DNA from: Owenia fusiformis
Taxonomy: Eukaryota > Annelida > Polychaeta > Sabellida > Oweniidae
Length of the DNA: 64,000 nucleotides
Direction of reading: 5' to 3'
Assembly (NCBI GenBank): GCA_903813345.2
Contig: CAIIXF020000007.1
Span: 12,878,714-12,942,713 of the forward strand
Shown here: positions 35,728 through 48,400 of the stretch, piece by piece
Layout of the letters: each line of letters starts with the position of its first letter
Numbering within the stretch: position 1 is the first letter of the stretch
Notes under the pieces: model-generated
Seen by the model: only the letters and a program-made list of their open reading frames with translations
The model's database searches: none
Told to the model about the DNA's origin: nothing
Translations under genes and position numbers: made by a program

Positions 35728-37695
35728 TTAAGCTTGGCTCCAAACGGTTGGGAACATATCTGATACTACGGGGTCCCCTGGTGAAAGGCCCCCTATTATA
35801 GGTAATGGCAAGTCCCAGGGTCTTTCAGCTATACACGCATCATCACCTATAAAAAGGGAAATGATGTCATACTTTATTATGAGCTTTATTTGACCATATT
35901 TCATCATATCATGAAAGATTTTCCACCAGATGTATTTTCTCTAAGACTCAAGACTCAAGATATGCCTCACCCAAAATATATTTCTGCTCCTCATCAAAGA
36001 GAAGCAGATGTTTGGATGATAACCTTAATATTCTTTTATTTCAAATGTAATTTGGATATAACATTGAAACTACAATTATGACAATTTTAATGTAAGACTT
36101 ACCCAGCCAACGAGTTGACAGGACTCTTCTACTTCTCTCCATATTGATGTTGCCAGGGGCAGTATGTAAGGCCTTCATGTGGAAGACAACACAGTCACCG
36201 GGCTACAACATGAGCAGAAATTCTAAAACGCTTTGAAACAGTTTTCAGATAATGTTTTTTGAGTTTCAAATTATTCAAATACTAGCGGGTTGCATTTTGA
36301 GTCACAGTGTAAAAGTACTAATAATTACCTCAACTGCCCAACTAAGAATTTCATGTTTGTTGATCTCACTGTCAATATCAGGGACCTTTTCAAAAACCTG
36401 GCCAGAAATCTCCTTATTAGCTGTATAACTCTCAAAGCTTTCAAACTTTCTTGGATAGAACCACTTCCCCCATTTGTGAGAACCCTTCACAAACTGTATG
36501 CTTGTCTCAAGAGGCACAGGGTCCAAAGGCATCCATATAGAGGCAACCTAGAAACAGGACAGTTCAATCAATTTTACTATTTTGTCAAAATTTTTGAAAA
36601 AAGATTTCAAGGCCTTATGATGTGTTGAAAACGTGATCACCCGATTGAACATGTTGGCTTTTTTCATTTTCAAGTTCATTGCCAAGAGTGACAAGTGATT
36701 GCCATTGGCAGTCAGGCAGCTGTGAGTTTAGTACCCTGATTTTGTCCAATACTGTATATGGTATTGCTTTTGGATTACAAATTCTTTGTTACATTTTAGG
36801 CATTTCCATCATTTAAAATGGGTTTCTTTTATAATACATGTACTTACAAGATCACCATTTATTGGGTAATATGATTGATCATGATGCCAAGGGGTCTCTT
36901 TCAGTGTTCCTGGCTCCTTGATCAACACATGTTCATGATAAAAGGTCACTCGCTAAAATAAATAAAATATAAATTAACTTTCAGTACATACATCATTTTC
37001 AAAATACATGTATAACATAAGAGCAAGAAACTTAATTTTCTTGGTGTTATATCCCCATTTACCATTCACTGTCTGAAAATTGACCATTTTTGGTTACCCT
37101 GTATATGTGCATTTCTCTGCCAACTTCATTTTTTAATTTGTAGAGGAGAGACAATGTGAGCACACAATATAAGCATAGATTTTTATATACTGAAAGAGGA
37201 GAGCTAAAAGACAATTACAACATCCTTGAACTAATTAAACTATCTTGGTAATGTTTCACTTCCACTTCCACTACCCTGTAAAACTTACATCAAATATACC
37301 TTCAGACATTTGAAGGCTGAAAAAATATATTATGCCAAATGTAGGTGGAAGTGTCTTGAAATTATACCCTGAAATTGTCATTTGTAACACTGAGCATAAA
37401 ATGAAATAAATATATAACTTACTTTAGTACCAACCAACTGCCCTACAAGTTTTCCTGCTGGCGAATTCCTCACAAAATCCTCAAACTCTGGAATACGCTG
37501 CCAATTTCCAAAGTCATTGAAATAACTACCTGGTCCAGTCTTACCCTTAATAGCCTCAGCGTGGTCACTCGGGTTTGCTAACAGTCTCTCAATACCCTCA
37601 GTGGCAACATCTATCCAGTGCTTGTTAAAAACTCCTCTTAGACATATGGCCCCATCAGCCCGGTAGGTCTCTTTTTGGTCATCTGTTATATTCAT
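35728..37695 (-). CDS. Phytanoyl-CoA-dioxygenase-family 2-oxoglutarate/Fe(II) oxygenase
   Basis: Exons from 5' to 3': 37695-37423, 36952-36848, 36547-36329, 36202-36103, 35846-35728, giving 271 aa with GT-AG introns and matching phases. The ATG at 37695 is the first after an in-frame upstream TGA. The Fe(II) facial triad can be seen: HxD at His114-Asp116 (PWHHDQSYYPINGD) and a distal His, most likely His212 (FHMKALHTAPGN). A following Arg in RSRRVLSTRW (about 224-225) would hold 2-oxoglutarate. The length fits a complete single-domain PhyH enzyme. The substrate cannot be told. It lacks the pattern I recall for vertebrate PHYHD1, and to my eye looks closer to the bacterial-type phytanoyl-CoA dioxygenase family, though the gene is spliced and resident. 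No obvious N-terminal targeting sequence is seen. Confidence 0.85.
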
Positions 37696-38853
37696 CTCAA
37701 TTTCTTTGAGTGTCACTTTCTCTCAGGTTTACTCAAGTTTAAATTTTTGAAAATTATCAATGGCTTGCTTTGGTTTGTTGTGTAACTTTTGTGGGGATGT
37801 TTGACTCAAATCAATCATTAATAATCATTATCCTCAAGTTTTAAATTCAGATGCAAATTGTTACAATTATGAGTTCATAATGTTGAATGTAAAGTTGAGT
37901 AATGGTCAGGGCTTAGTTTATTGAGGTGTTATAATATATCTGATAAAGCTGATAATTTGATGTCATATAGTTAACCATTAATTGACCTTTCAGTTTCAAG
38001 TCAGGGAGATTTTAAATCCTTGCTGATAATTTAAATTTTGGGGTTTTACTGAGCTTTAGACATGTTGGACTATTTTGAGAATACATTGAAACTGACTCAA
38101 AACTTAACACTTAGTTAAAGCAGGATCAATTTATTATTGCTAATTTCACTTCACTCTTCACTCAAATTGTAATATAATACAAGTACTATTAAAAGAGGAT
38201 TAAATATCCCAGATTTCAAAGCTGAACCTGCCATCATGTAAAAATGAACATCTGAGGGTTCATTTACAGATATAGGTCCATCTATGAATTATGTAGTATT
38301 CCCCCTCTTTACTAACAACTCCAGGTATTGAACTCCAGGTTTTGAGTGATCTCTCAAGCATTATGCAACTTGGTGCTGCAATCTGTTGAAAATACAAAAC
38401 TTATATGCTGATGAAAGTCTGGTAGCACTATTTTGAAATGCATATTTTCACCAAAATTGGTAAAATTAGGAGTTTAGCACTCTGTTGAAAAGAATCCTTG
38501 GGAGATCACAGTACATAATCGAGATAATACTGTAATGTATAAACTGATATATTTACAGGAACACTAAAAATCACTTATTCGCTATTTTCAAGACATGATT
38601 TTAATATTGTTTTTCTGTTGTATATATGACACTATTTGCAGGATATAATTTATGATCTTGCCTTTAGATGGCGCTTCAACAAAAAATTAGAATCTGGATT
38701 TTGTCTCTCACTTTTCATTCGCATCTTTCTTCACACCTTAACTTTCTCATATAATTTCCATTTCACTAAAATTGAGCCTTTCTATACAATCTGACATTGA
38801 GTCATGTAAATAAATATTTCCTATATATTTTCCTATAAAAACTGTTTATTTAT
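37696..38853. other. Intergenic spacer between the dioxygenase and MIC13 genes
   Basis: About 1.15 kb of AT-rich sequence holds the dioxygenase promoter flank and the MIC13 3' flank. The MIC13 stop is followed directly by AATAAA on the minus strand. I see no further gene or recognisable element. Confidence 0.5.
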
Positions 38854-40792
38854 TTAGCCATTAAGGGCCTTTTTAGTCTCTGTTAGTGCCTTTTTAGTTA
38901 GTTCTCCTGTCTTGTCGGGTGCATTTGCGAGGCCTCCAAATACGAACTGTACACCTGAATAGCAATATGTTACTTTTAAACTAATATCAAACATGACACT
39001 TATCACTAAAAAATTAAGACTATGGCAATATGTATTGGTGGTGATATGAAATTATTCATTGAAATTTTTAAGCAAAATGGGTCTCAGAATCCATAAAGAC
39101 CAAACTTAAACTGTCAAAATTTGAAAAAAGCGATTGAATAATTGTTTTATCAATTTCTTACCATTGTTCCATTTTTCTGTGGTATACGCTCCAACTGATC
39201 TGGCACTAGGGACCTGCAATTATATAGGAACATACCAATATTTAGATTTGTTCACAATGTGTTCACAGGACCGAGAAACGCTTTCACTCATCATTGCTCA
39301 ACTCTATCAAAATAGCCTATGATCAGTAAACCAAACAAATCTTAATAACTAAGTTAATCCAGTGTGGGTTTAAAGACATATTTGGGACAATGGAACCAAT
39401 TGTTTAATGACCTTTTATTCTACCAAGTTTCATTGGTCTATTCCATAAAGTTATGATTTGATGGCCATTTTACAAAACATGCTCAAAATACTGGTCTCAT
39501 CATTGGAGGCATTTGAATGCATCGGGTGAAAAATGACTATTGAAATGACTACACTACTGTGTTGTTCACTTACTTTGTTGTAATATTCTGTTGTGGTGGG
39601 GAGAACTTTAGTTTTAACGTGATGTAGGGCCTTAGTTCCATCTGTGCTTGAGCTCCAAACACCATAGTCAAGTGTGAAAAACACTGCCGCCCCTCCAATC
39701 CCTACCTTGGTCGCTGTCCTGCAAACCAAAATCATACAAATCAAATTTTAAACAAGACATGGTGATATACAGAGTGACATACGTTTTCAAGTAATTTACC
39801 CAGCATGGCCAGAACCTAACCGATCTTGGGACTATCTGTAAAAAAATTACGTAAGCACTTTCCAGGTATTTTGATGACAAGACTCAAGTGGCCGTCCAAT
39901 CCTCCCAAAGGCACATGCACACCCATCAGCACAAGACAACAATATCGAAAAAGTATGATAAAAACTGATGCATTGCCCTTTGTGAAGTGATAGTAAGTGC
40001 CATTATTATCTGAACTGACTACTTGACATCTAGCTTCTGAGATGTCTATGTCTATGTCAATAATCTGCAAAAGACTAATAAGGCCATATAAAGCAGATAT
40101 ATACTGTAGAGATTGAAGTATGAATTATTTTTCTCTGTATCATTTAGGGTGTAATCCAAAACTGGATAATCATGATAAAGATGAGTATTATTTTTTTGAA
40201 AATATCAATATTTTTTCTGAAATTAGGCTATTCTCATACCTGCTAACCTAAGACCAAAATTTTGCGGTAGATTTTTTGAAAATTGCTATATTTTTGTGGT
40301 AATTTTTTCAAAATGCGGTAGTTTTTGCGGTATTTTTCAACAAAAATTGCGGTAGATTTAAAAAAACTGAAGTTTTTGCGTTAGATTTTTTAAAAAGCTG
40401 TAGTTTTTGTGGTAGATTTTAAAAAAATGGTAGTTTTTGCGGTAGATTTTAAAAAAATACTGTAGTGTTTGAGGTAGATTTTTGAAAAAAGTGTAATATT
40501 GCGGTAGAAATTTGAAAAAAGCGGTAGTTTTGCCAGAGATCACGGTAGACTTTCGTCATTCGCCAATCGCGAATTTTTGAAAGAGGTGGCGAAAAATAAA
40601 GTGGGGTGCAAAAATAAATCTCAACCCTCAAAAGTTGTCACAATGAGCTAAATTATAAGTTTCGTGTCTCAAACTCTCCCAAGCGGTAGAAAAATAATTC
40701 CCACTGACTTTAAGTAGCACAATTAATGAATCCAAAGCTTCATACCTGCAAATGATAGATAAATCCCTACCAAATCGAACAAATGTTTTCAT
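38854..40792 (-). CDS. MIC13: MICOS complex subunit MIC13 (QIL1)
   Basis: Exons from 5' to 3': 40792-40746, 39718-39574, 39213-39162, 38954-38854, making 114 aa with consistent phases (human MIC13 is 118 aa). The N-terminus MKTFVRFGRDLSIICRTATK leads into a Gly/Ala-rich membrane segment, GIGGAAVFFTLDYGVW (residues about 22-37), the hallmark of the QIL1/MIC13 family. A short Lys-rich tail follows. In animals MIC13 is an inner-mitochondrial-membrane protein that links the MIC60 and MIC10 subcomplexes of MICOS and stabilises crista junctions. The first coding exon is only 47 nt, and its assignment rests on phase match, the donor GCAG/GTATG and the family N-terminal pattern. Intron 1 contains a degenerate AT-rich array at about 40240-40545. 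Confidence 0.85.
40240..40545. repeat. Degenerate AT-rich tandem array in MIC13 intron 1
   Basis: A decayed unit of about 35 bp (gcggtagattttaaaaaaa followed by ggtagtttttgcg) repeats about eight times with strong drift. The minus strand reads as a low-complexity FFKIYRKNY-type peptide, which is a by-product and not a gene. Confidence 0.75.
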
Positions 40793-40817
40793 GAATCGCC
40801 ATTTTTGTGATCCAAGG

Positions 40818-40935
40818 AGGATTGACTCCCAGAATGCAACATCGGGTAACCTTATTAACTCGTGACAGATTTCAAAATGGCGGAACGGCATTTTGAAAGC
40901 TGACACGTGTCATGTTGCATTCTGGGAGCCAATCC
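40818..40935. promoter_or_regulatory. MIC13 promoter region with an inverted pair of ZNF143-like motifs and a YY1-like site
   Basis: The segment starts 26 bases upstream of the MIC13 ATG. Two 24-bp arms, ggattgactcccagaatgca at the left and its near-complement tgcattctgggagccaatcc at the right, face each other about 70 bases apart. Each contains cccagaatgc, close to the ZNF143/STAF core, and the right arm also gives a CCAAT sequence. Between them lies caaaatggcggaac, close to the YY1 consensus. The motif calls are by eye. Confidence 0.5.
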
Positions 40936-41888
40936 ACATTGCTGCATAATCTGGCTCCAAAATCACCTCAACATCTGAAGAGTCGGCATTAACATGTGAA
41001 TTCCACTTCAAATTTTTAAGTTCTTATTTGTCATTAATGGACACGAATTCCACTATATCTGGACTTACTAGGATGGAGAAAATAGAGCACTGAATACACT
41101 GAGGTAAGAATTTATTACATGTGCGACACCATGTAATTTCCATAGCTTTTGTAATTCTTTATGGTGAGCACTGTATGTAAAGGTATTTCGCAGTTATAGC
41201 GAATTCCCTTTTATTACGGTTTACTCACCACACAACTTCAATTTGAACGACTTTTCAGAAGAAAACGCGTTAAATTTTTCTTCATTTGTCATGTTTGACT
41301 GATTTTATTAGGTACAGTGCTGATATATAATAATAAAGGGTGCGTTTTCAAACTAAACAGAGTGCTTCTACCAAAATGAATTTGCCTACATACCCCTGAA
41401 ACTCTTATCTGATAGATAGAATGCACAAATAAAACAAAAGTTTTGCTATTATAGGTAAAAAGTTCTCTTGAAATTTCGAAGTGATTTTACCTGTTAATTC
41501 TGTCCATGGTCCGCCATTTTTGCGGAAGTTACACTGAAATGCAAACTCCATGAAACGAAACGAAATCACTAGAAAAAAACATGGCACACATTGTGCATGT
41601 GCAGCAAAGTTTAAACCAATCAGATTATTTTGCACACATGAATTATTTGCTTCTGAGCACTTACAAGCTTACCACAATAAACAAACCTGGCAGAGACTAC
41701 CCTTGGCCTACTTCATTTTGGCGAAATTTCAGCTCAAACTCGTGACAAATGCATTATGCATACACTGGTGTGAAGCCTTGGAGACACTCATTTTGGTAAA
41801 TATGATTTATGGGGTATATTTTTCTGCAGTTTGTGGGAGTTCGGGACATTACTGTAAATGTTAAAATTCAAGAAAATATGCCAATTAA
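40936..41888. other. Intergenic region between MIC13 and METTL6, proximal part
   Basis: No coding region is supported. A gag/gtaagaa donor-like site near 41097 follows a short exon-like stretch, but no continuing exon was identified. Confidence 0.35.
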
Positions 41889-42302
41889 GGTCAGGGTGCA
41901 TGATGGGACATTTTCTGCATCCCTCAATTGAGTCACATGTTATTTTTCAAACAAGAATCGCTCCTTCCACACATTGTCTATACCTTCTAGCTTTACACAA
42001 AGGGTGCACTTATGTGCCTAGAAAAGACTTGTGAGAAGAATGTTTTGATAAAGTGTATAAAAAACAAGAAAATTCAGTGAAAAAATTCAGAAAATTTTCA
42101 GAATTTTTTTTCACTGAATTCTCTCGTTTTTTATACATTTTACAAAACAAATCTTCTCACAAGTCTTTTCTAGGCACATAATTGCAGTCTTTGTGCAAAT
42201 ATGGAAGATGAAGACAATGTGGAAAAGGAGTGATTCTTGTTTGAAAAATAACATGTGACTCAATTGAGGAATGCAGAAAATTTCCCATCATGCACCCTGA
42301 CC
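41889..42302. mobile_element. 414-bp palindromic MITE with TTAA target duplication
   Basis: It is flanked by TTAA on both sides (41885-41888 and 42303-42306). The arms, starting GGTCAGGGTGCATGATGGGA, are complementary over almost the whole element, including long matches such as caattgagtcacatgttatt. TTAA targets are used by piggyBac- and Kolobok-type transposases. No transposase is present here. Confidence 0.82.
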
Positions 42303-42378
42303 TTAAACGACTAATCAATTAATATATACCAGCACTGTAACCTAGGTTGCCGGAAGACATAGAATATACTCACTGGTA

Positions 42379-42615
42379 CAGTTGGGGACAAAAATAAATG
42401 ACAGGTCGATTTTCGATCACCATTTCCTAATTATGGTGGTCTGAAAGCCCATAATTTCCAATATTGTCTAGATACGTATCCCTTAAAATTTGTATATTTT
42501 ACATTTTGTATAATCTCATCCACTGATGTATGGCCTCTTGTAAATTCTCTTATTTTTAACATGGGAAATCCTCACTTCAGCAAATCCACCTGTCATTTAT
42601 TTATGTCCCCAACTA
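42379..42615. mobile_element. 237-bp MITE with TA target, Tc1/mariner-like size and ends
   Basis: The inverted ends are cagttggggacaaaaataaa at the left and the complement tttatttatgtccccaacta at the right, flanked by TA dinucleotides. It has no coding capacity. The superfamily is suggested only by the TA target. Confidence 0.75.
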
Positions 42616-44700
42616 TAAGTAGATATGTGGTAATAGCATATGATTTTCTTATTTTAGGAAGTCAAACTTATAAATGGAATATTGACTCCGACCTTAGGCC
42701 TTGTCATGACCTCTTGCATCCTTGTTGCAGTGCTAGGCCTATGGATCTTGTAAAATTACAGAGGTAAAAATCGAATAATGATTACACATTGCTATATATA
42801 TTATAGAAAGTCACATGATATAAACATTGACAGGTGTGACTAGATGTATAAAATAAATTATAAGGCTAGAAATACGAAAGAAATTATAAAAAATTACTTC
42901 AAAATTGCAGCAGCCATGTTGTACGAAGTTGGCGAAATATTTGTGAAATATATGCCTAAAGGTTGATATCCTAATATTCACACATTCTAGTCCTCCTTTA
43001 AGTACATATCATTTTAAGTAAACAAATGATATTTGTTCTTATTGTTTTACTTATTCAAAATTCTATTCATGGTATATTCTAAATATTTAAATAATATTTA
43101 GAAATACGTTACGAGCTATTTAATAAAAGCGCAGCTTAGTAGGTATGAATTTTCACAACCGGAAGTACATTTAGTGTGGAAAAATTATTTTTATTTTTAT
43201 CGAAATCTCACGATTTTGTCATCATGTTGATATAAGTCAAGCATTCACGTCCTGTGATAGTTCAACGATCAAACGTGATTTTCATAGATAGCTACATATA
43301 GATAAAGGTAACCCTTTTGTTGATTCTGCAATAGTTTCCAATTTGTAAACAGCATTTAGCCTTTTTAATGGGGAAATTTCCTAAATGGCTGCCATGTGAT
43401 TCTAGCACAGACACGGGAACAAGAGTTCATCCCCCTCCCACTCACTATGTATTAGGTAGAAAAAAGACAGGCTCCTATCTCGGAAAATATATGCCTCCAC
43501 TCTTAATTGCTCATATCTCCGTCACTGAGTTGTGTCATGCATTATCTTTTGTCTCAATGTAAGGTAAAGACATTAATCGTATTTATGGTAACTCACCAAT
43601 TCTTAAGGCGACGCTATATTAAATAAAAAGTACAAAAAATGACTGCCATATTTTTTTGATAAAGACACATGTTTTTAAAATCTGTTTACCTTGTATATGA
43701 ATTGCGTATCTTGACTAATGAAACATGTCAAAGTTAACATCACACATAAACGCATTTTTCCAAACTATGAATTGGAGGTGCATGGATCCCCAAAGCTAGC
43801 ATGAAGAGTGCGAAGTGAGGCTAATTTTTGAAAGTTTCAAGGAGTAGCCTTGCAACAGTCACACATTTGCAAGAGTCTAAAATTTCCACAAATCATCTTA
43901 CCTTACCAAGGAACAACGAAGGTGCACGAAAATGTGTACTTCTTGCATTGTTAGAGTATAATAAAGCTCAAACCATTGTGAATTCTAAATATTTCATGTC
44001 CACCATTTTGTTTCCTGGAACTATTTTTTAGTCCAGAGTTATCTTCATTCATGTTTCCATTGTTTATCATTCATAAAGCCTCTATCATGTATCTATCATG
44101 ATAATTACACTGTAATAGATAAAACATACAAGTGATAATCCATGCCACTTGGTGTAGTCACAAAACTTGCATGAGGATTAATCAGGAAGTCTAGAAGTAG
44201 TTCCGGCAAATAAAATGTGCGGATAACATTGGAAATGGGACGAAAAAACGATCACTTTTGGAATCACGACATTTCTACGGTCATTACTGCGACCTCTATA
44301 ATATCCACGACGAGTGTCTCATTATTTAAGAATTGTATTTTTATAATCACGCTTAAAAATCTCAATTCTAGTATTAAGATATATTTGTGGTGATGCTATG
44401 AACTTATTGTAGTAGTCTCGGTATATTTCAAATAGTATACCGTATACTGTTAGCTTCTTTTGATTTTTAATTAAAAAAAATTGTCGTGATATTCCCGCCA
44501 AGATTCACATCCAATAAATGATCATTCGAATAATCTGGCCGTTAAAAAATCAAAACTGTAGATTTTTAATTCAAAAAATTGAAAAAACAATAAATATGTG
44601 TGAGAATGTTAAATTAAATGTGAAATATAATTAATTAATATTAATTAATAACTGCTGTGATTTGATTGGTCGACTGCAGAGACATCTTTCAAGTAAACAA
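42616..44700. other. Intergenic region upstream of METTL6
   Basis: AT-rich sequence with several short frames, none with a recognisable domain. No mobile element that I can delimit is present. Confidence 0.4.
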
Positions 44701-44908
44701 GATGGCGAGTGGACGTCAATTTGTCGTGACCGTGGGTTGCTCAGTAAAAGTCAGCTGGACACAAACCCTAGAGATTGACAGCTGTTAAAAACCAGATTGT
44801 TTCGTCGATAAGATATTTACCTATATACATAATCTGAGAATTTTAGAGAAGATCATTGGACACATGGTGAGATTCAGCTGTTAGAGAAGAGAATTGGATG
44901 TTTACGAA
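44660..44908 (+). promoter_or_regulatory. Probable METTL6 promoter and non-coding first exon with an upstream ORF
   Basis: A CpG-containing patch has caagatggcgag (YY1-like) at about 44697-44708, which would suit initiation near 44690-44700. A 28-codon upstream ORF runs from the ATG at 44702 to TAA at 44788. A donor-like acgaa/gtgagc occurs at 44908/44909. The next acceptor in the right place is at 45463, just before the METTL6 start. This places a 5' UTR intron between them. The splice link is inferred. Confidence 0.45.
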
Positions 44909-45481
44909 GTGAGCCTGTATTTTTTTACATTAGCTATATAGTGACAGGGGGGGGGGATTTAAATCTTCCTGGGCCTGTGGATTCTAGAATTCACATGAGT
45001 GTGACGGAACATCACAACTGCTCGTTTCTAGGTAACAACAAGATCACAATTGCTCGTTTCTAGGTAGAAGCAAGATTTTTGATAAATAAAAGGTAAAAAT
45101 TCAAAAGATTCTGTTCAGTGACCTTTCCTATGCTCCTACTTTTAGCTATTTTTCAGTGACCTTTTTCAGAGGGCTGAAAAAGTTATTTCATCATGTTTAG
45201 GGTCATTCAGATCATGTACATTGTAATCCTGGTCATGTAAATGATATGTGGAACTAATTAAACTGACTGGAGGTCAAAACAGAACTCTGATATTTTGGTT
45301 CAAAAAATGTTTGAAATCAAGCATGGTTTTGTCACTTCCTGTTTTTTTTGTCATTTCCTGTTAAGTATCATGAGACCTGCATTAGATTCTCCATAACTTT
45401 AATGAAGTAGATTCTACCTAACATATTACTATACCTTTAAAGTAAATAAACATTGTGTTGCAGATCAACAACATCATTAAA

Positions 45482-48400
45482 ATGATGACAGATAAGAATG
45501 GAATTCCAATAGAGAAACTTCATATTGACATTCAGAAGGCACCAGCTCCTAGGGAACTAACACATGAAGAGCTTGAAAAATTGGCAAAAGACAAAAATCC
45601 CTTATCAGATTTCAAAAGGAATAAATATGAATTAGAGGCACAGAAAAATTGGGATAAATTCTATAAACGTAATACAACTAAGTTCTTTAAAGACCGTCAT
45701 TGGACGACAAGGGAATTTGAAGACTTGTGTGGAAATGCAGAAACAAGTGGAGTAAGTCCAGTAAAACTTCCAAGGTGAACATGTTTCAGAACTCTTGTTC
45801 ACATTTTTGAATTGAGCAATTACATTTAAAGCATATTCTCATTGTAAACTAAAAAAATCATGTAGATCTTTGGTTGGGTGCATATGTTTTTCTGTAATAG
45901 CCTGGGTTCTTGGGGTGTCAGCGGAAGATTTGTCCACTGTGGGGGAGCATGCTATTTTTCATAAAAATTAAAAAGACCCAATTCATCTCGATCTCATCAA
46001 AACCTTCAGGGTTATACTAAAAACAGATGTTAATATTATTATGTCACTATATCTTGCCATTAAAAAGTATGAGTATGATACTCTGTGCCATTTAAATAGT
46101 TTTTACTCCTCACGTTATTGGACAGAAGTGAAGGTAACCTGCAAACGATATACCCATGCAGGGGGTAATTTTCTTTGATATAATGAAATATATTATGAGT
46201 TCAAAATTATTTTTTCTTGAGTGTTTTTATGAAAAATAGCATGCTCCCCGCAGTGGACAAATCCTTCTATGACACCTCGTTGGATTATATAATAATTTTT
46301 ACTGAATTATATGATTTCATTTTTTTAACCAGGTAGACATGTTTTGTAAAATGTTGCATTTGTGAATGTTTTTGCTCTTAGAGATACACAAATCTATGCA
46401 TAAAAGATTTTCATTTCAGGATGCTGAGGTGACCACACTTCTAGAAGTTGGCTGTGGTGTTGGAAACTTTATTTGGCCATTGCTGTCAGAGAAAAAGAAC
46501 TTTTACTTCTATGCCTGTGATTTTTCTCCAAGAGCAGTCCAGTTCGTCAAGGTGAGCATTCTGTGTTTACATTTGTTTCAAAGAGCAATCATAATTAACA
46601 ATTATGTTTTTCAAAAGTAATTCAAATCTTTATCCAGACCACTTTATAGATATGAGGTTAATGTACCACATGACATATTGAATTAATATATACTATATAC
46701 GTATATTATTTATATACCATTTTATGCATTAATCAACCCCTTTTTAGCATATAATTTTGGATATTTGAGGGCCTATATTAAACCAAAATGATATAAATAT
46801 ATCATGAAAAATAATGGTTTATTATGGCTCTATCTACATTCATAATCCACATAGCATGGTTCATTGGAGCCATAATTGCAGATCTAAAAAATCTCATTTA
46901 GAGAGAGAAATATGGCTATTTTATAGATCTTAACAATATTCTTACAATATATTTAATAGTAAGTTAGTTATATAATAGTATATAATTGTTTCTTATAAGA
47001 CGGTTGCCACTCTGAGTGGTTCCCACCCTATCATTCTGTCATATTTAACACACTCCACTTAAAGTTCATGCTCCACCTTGAGGACAGTGTCAACCATCTC
47101 ACTAGGCCAATACTTTGGAGATTAAACGTTTGAACCCTCCCAGGGAAGTTGCCAATCTACATTTATTGGATACGCTGTTCCAAATGAAAGCAGCATCCCC
47201 TCTGAGAGAGTGTCTTCCATAGTGAGAACTACGGTATGGAGGGACATTGATTGTGTTGGTTGATCTTAAGGAGTATCTATGAGTATTAGTTTGAAATAAA
47301 TCTGACAAGTAAGATGGGCACGTGCCTTTAATGATTTTATAGGTTTCAATTGCGATTTGTCGCATTCTACTGAGTGTCAGAGTGGGTACCTCAGATTTTA
47401 CAAGTAGTTCTTCATAACTAGACAGTAATCATTATGAACAAATCTGAGACATCGTTTCTGTAACAATTCCATTTTGACTGAATTAAGTTTACCACAGTGA
47501 TGCCATATGGTTAGGCAATAATTGAAGCAGGACATAAATGCCTTGAAGATTATTATAATACATGCATTGTTGATCATCATATTTTTAATTGGTATTTAGT
47601 TCCTGGTATTTCACTTTGGCTTCATTGTGCTTCATGGTTTAGTTGATTGTATCATATCACATACATAACTGTTTGTGCCTGATTGTGTTCTTTCAACTTG
47701 GTATCTGGTTGAGTCCACTTGGTCATAATTAGTAGTTAGGTTCCTGTTTTGTGTTTTATATGGGCTTGCATTTTGTTGATTTTGGGAATTGCGTTAATAA
47801 GTTTTACTGTATTCACCATTTCACTAGTCTTGCTCAAAGACTGTATCCACCCCCCCCCCCCGTCACCTTCACTCTCTTTACCTGGCAATATACAACAAAG
47901 AATCTGATTGGCTGATCAAAAGGTGTAAAGAGCTAACCATCTAGCATGAATAATTCATTTCAGTGTCAACTTACTGGTGGTTACAAGACCCTAGAGAGAA
48001 GGATAAAGGGGGGAGGGGGAGTACAGGGTCTTTTAAGCAAGACTATGATAATGAATGAACTCAGTGACATTCACTTGATTACTAAATATTTTTAAAATGC
48101 TACAATTGTCAGGGGAAAAGTGCTATGGGGTTTGTGAAACATCTAACATACATTTTTGAGAAATTTGACTTTTATTTAAGTGACGTCAAATAATTTAATA
48201 TGGCCCAACCCTACACAGCCAATCTGCTATAGTACCACTCAAACAGTACCATGCAGTACTGAGATTTCAGAGTGCAGATTTGAGTATGTTAGAGAAAATG
48301 ACCTGATGCGAAATAAACCCATGTGTTACAATGTTATTTACAATGTTCCTTTATAATTTACTTACTATAATTGTTTACAGGAGAATGCTCTCTATAGAGA

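Noticed and set aside
40358-40631. Short minus-strand frames in MIC13 intron 1
   Set aside because: They come from a degenerate AT-rich tandem repeat and show no conserved domain.
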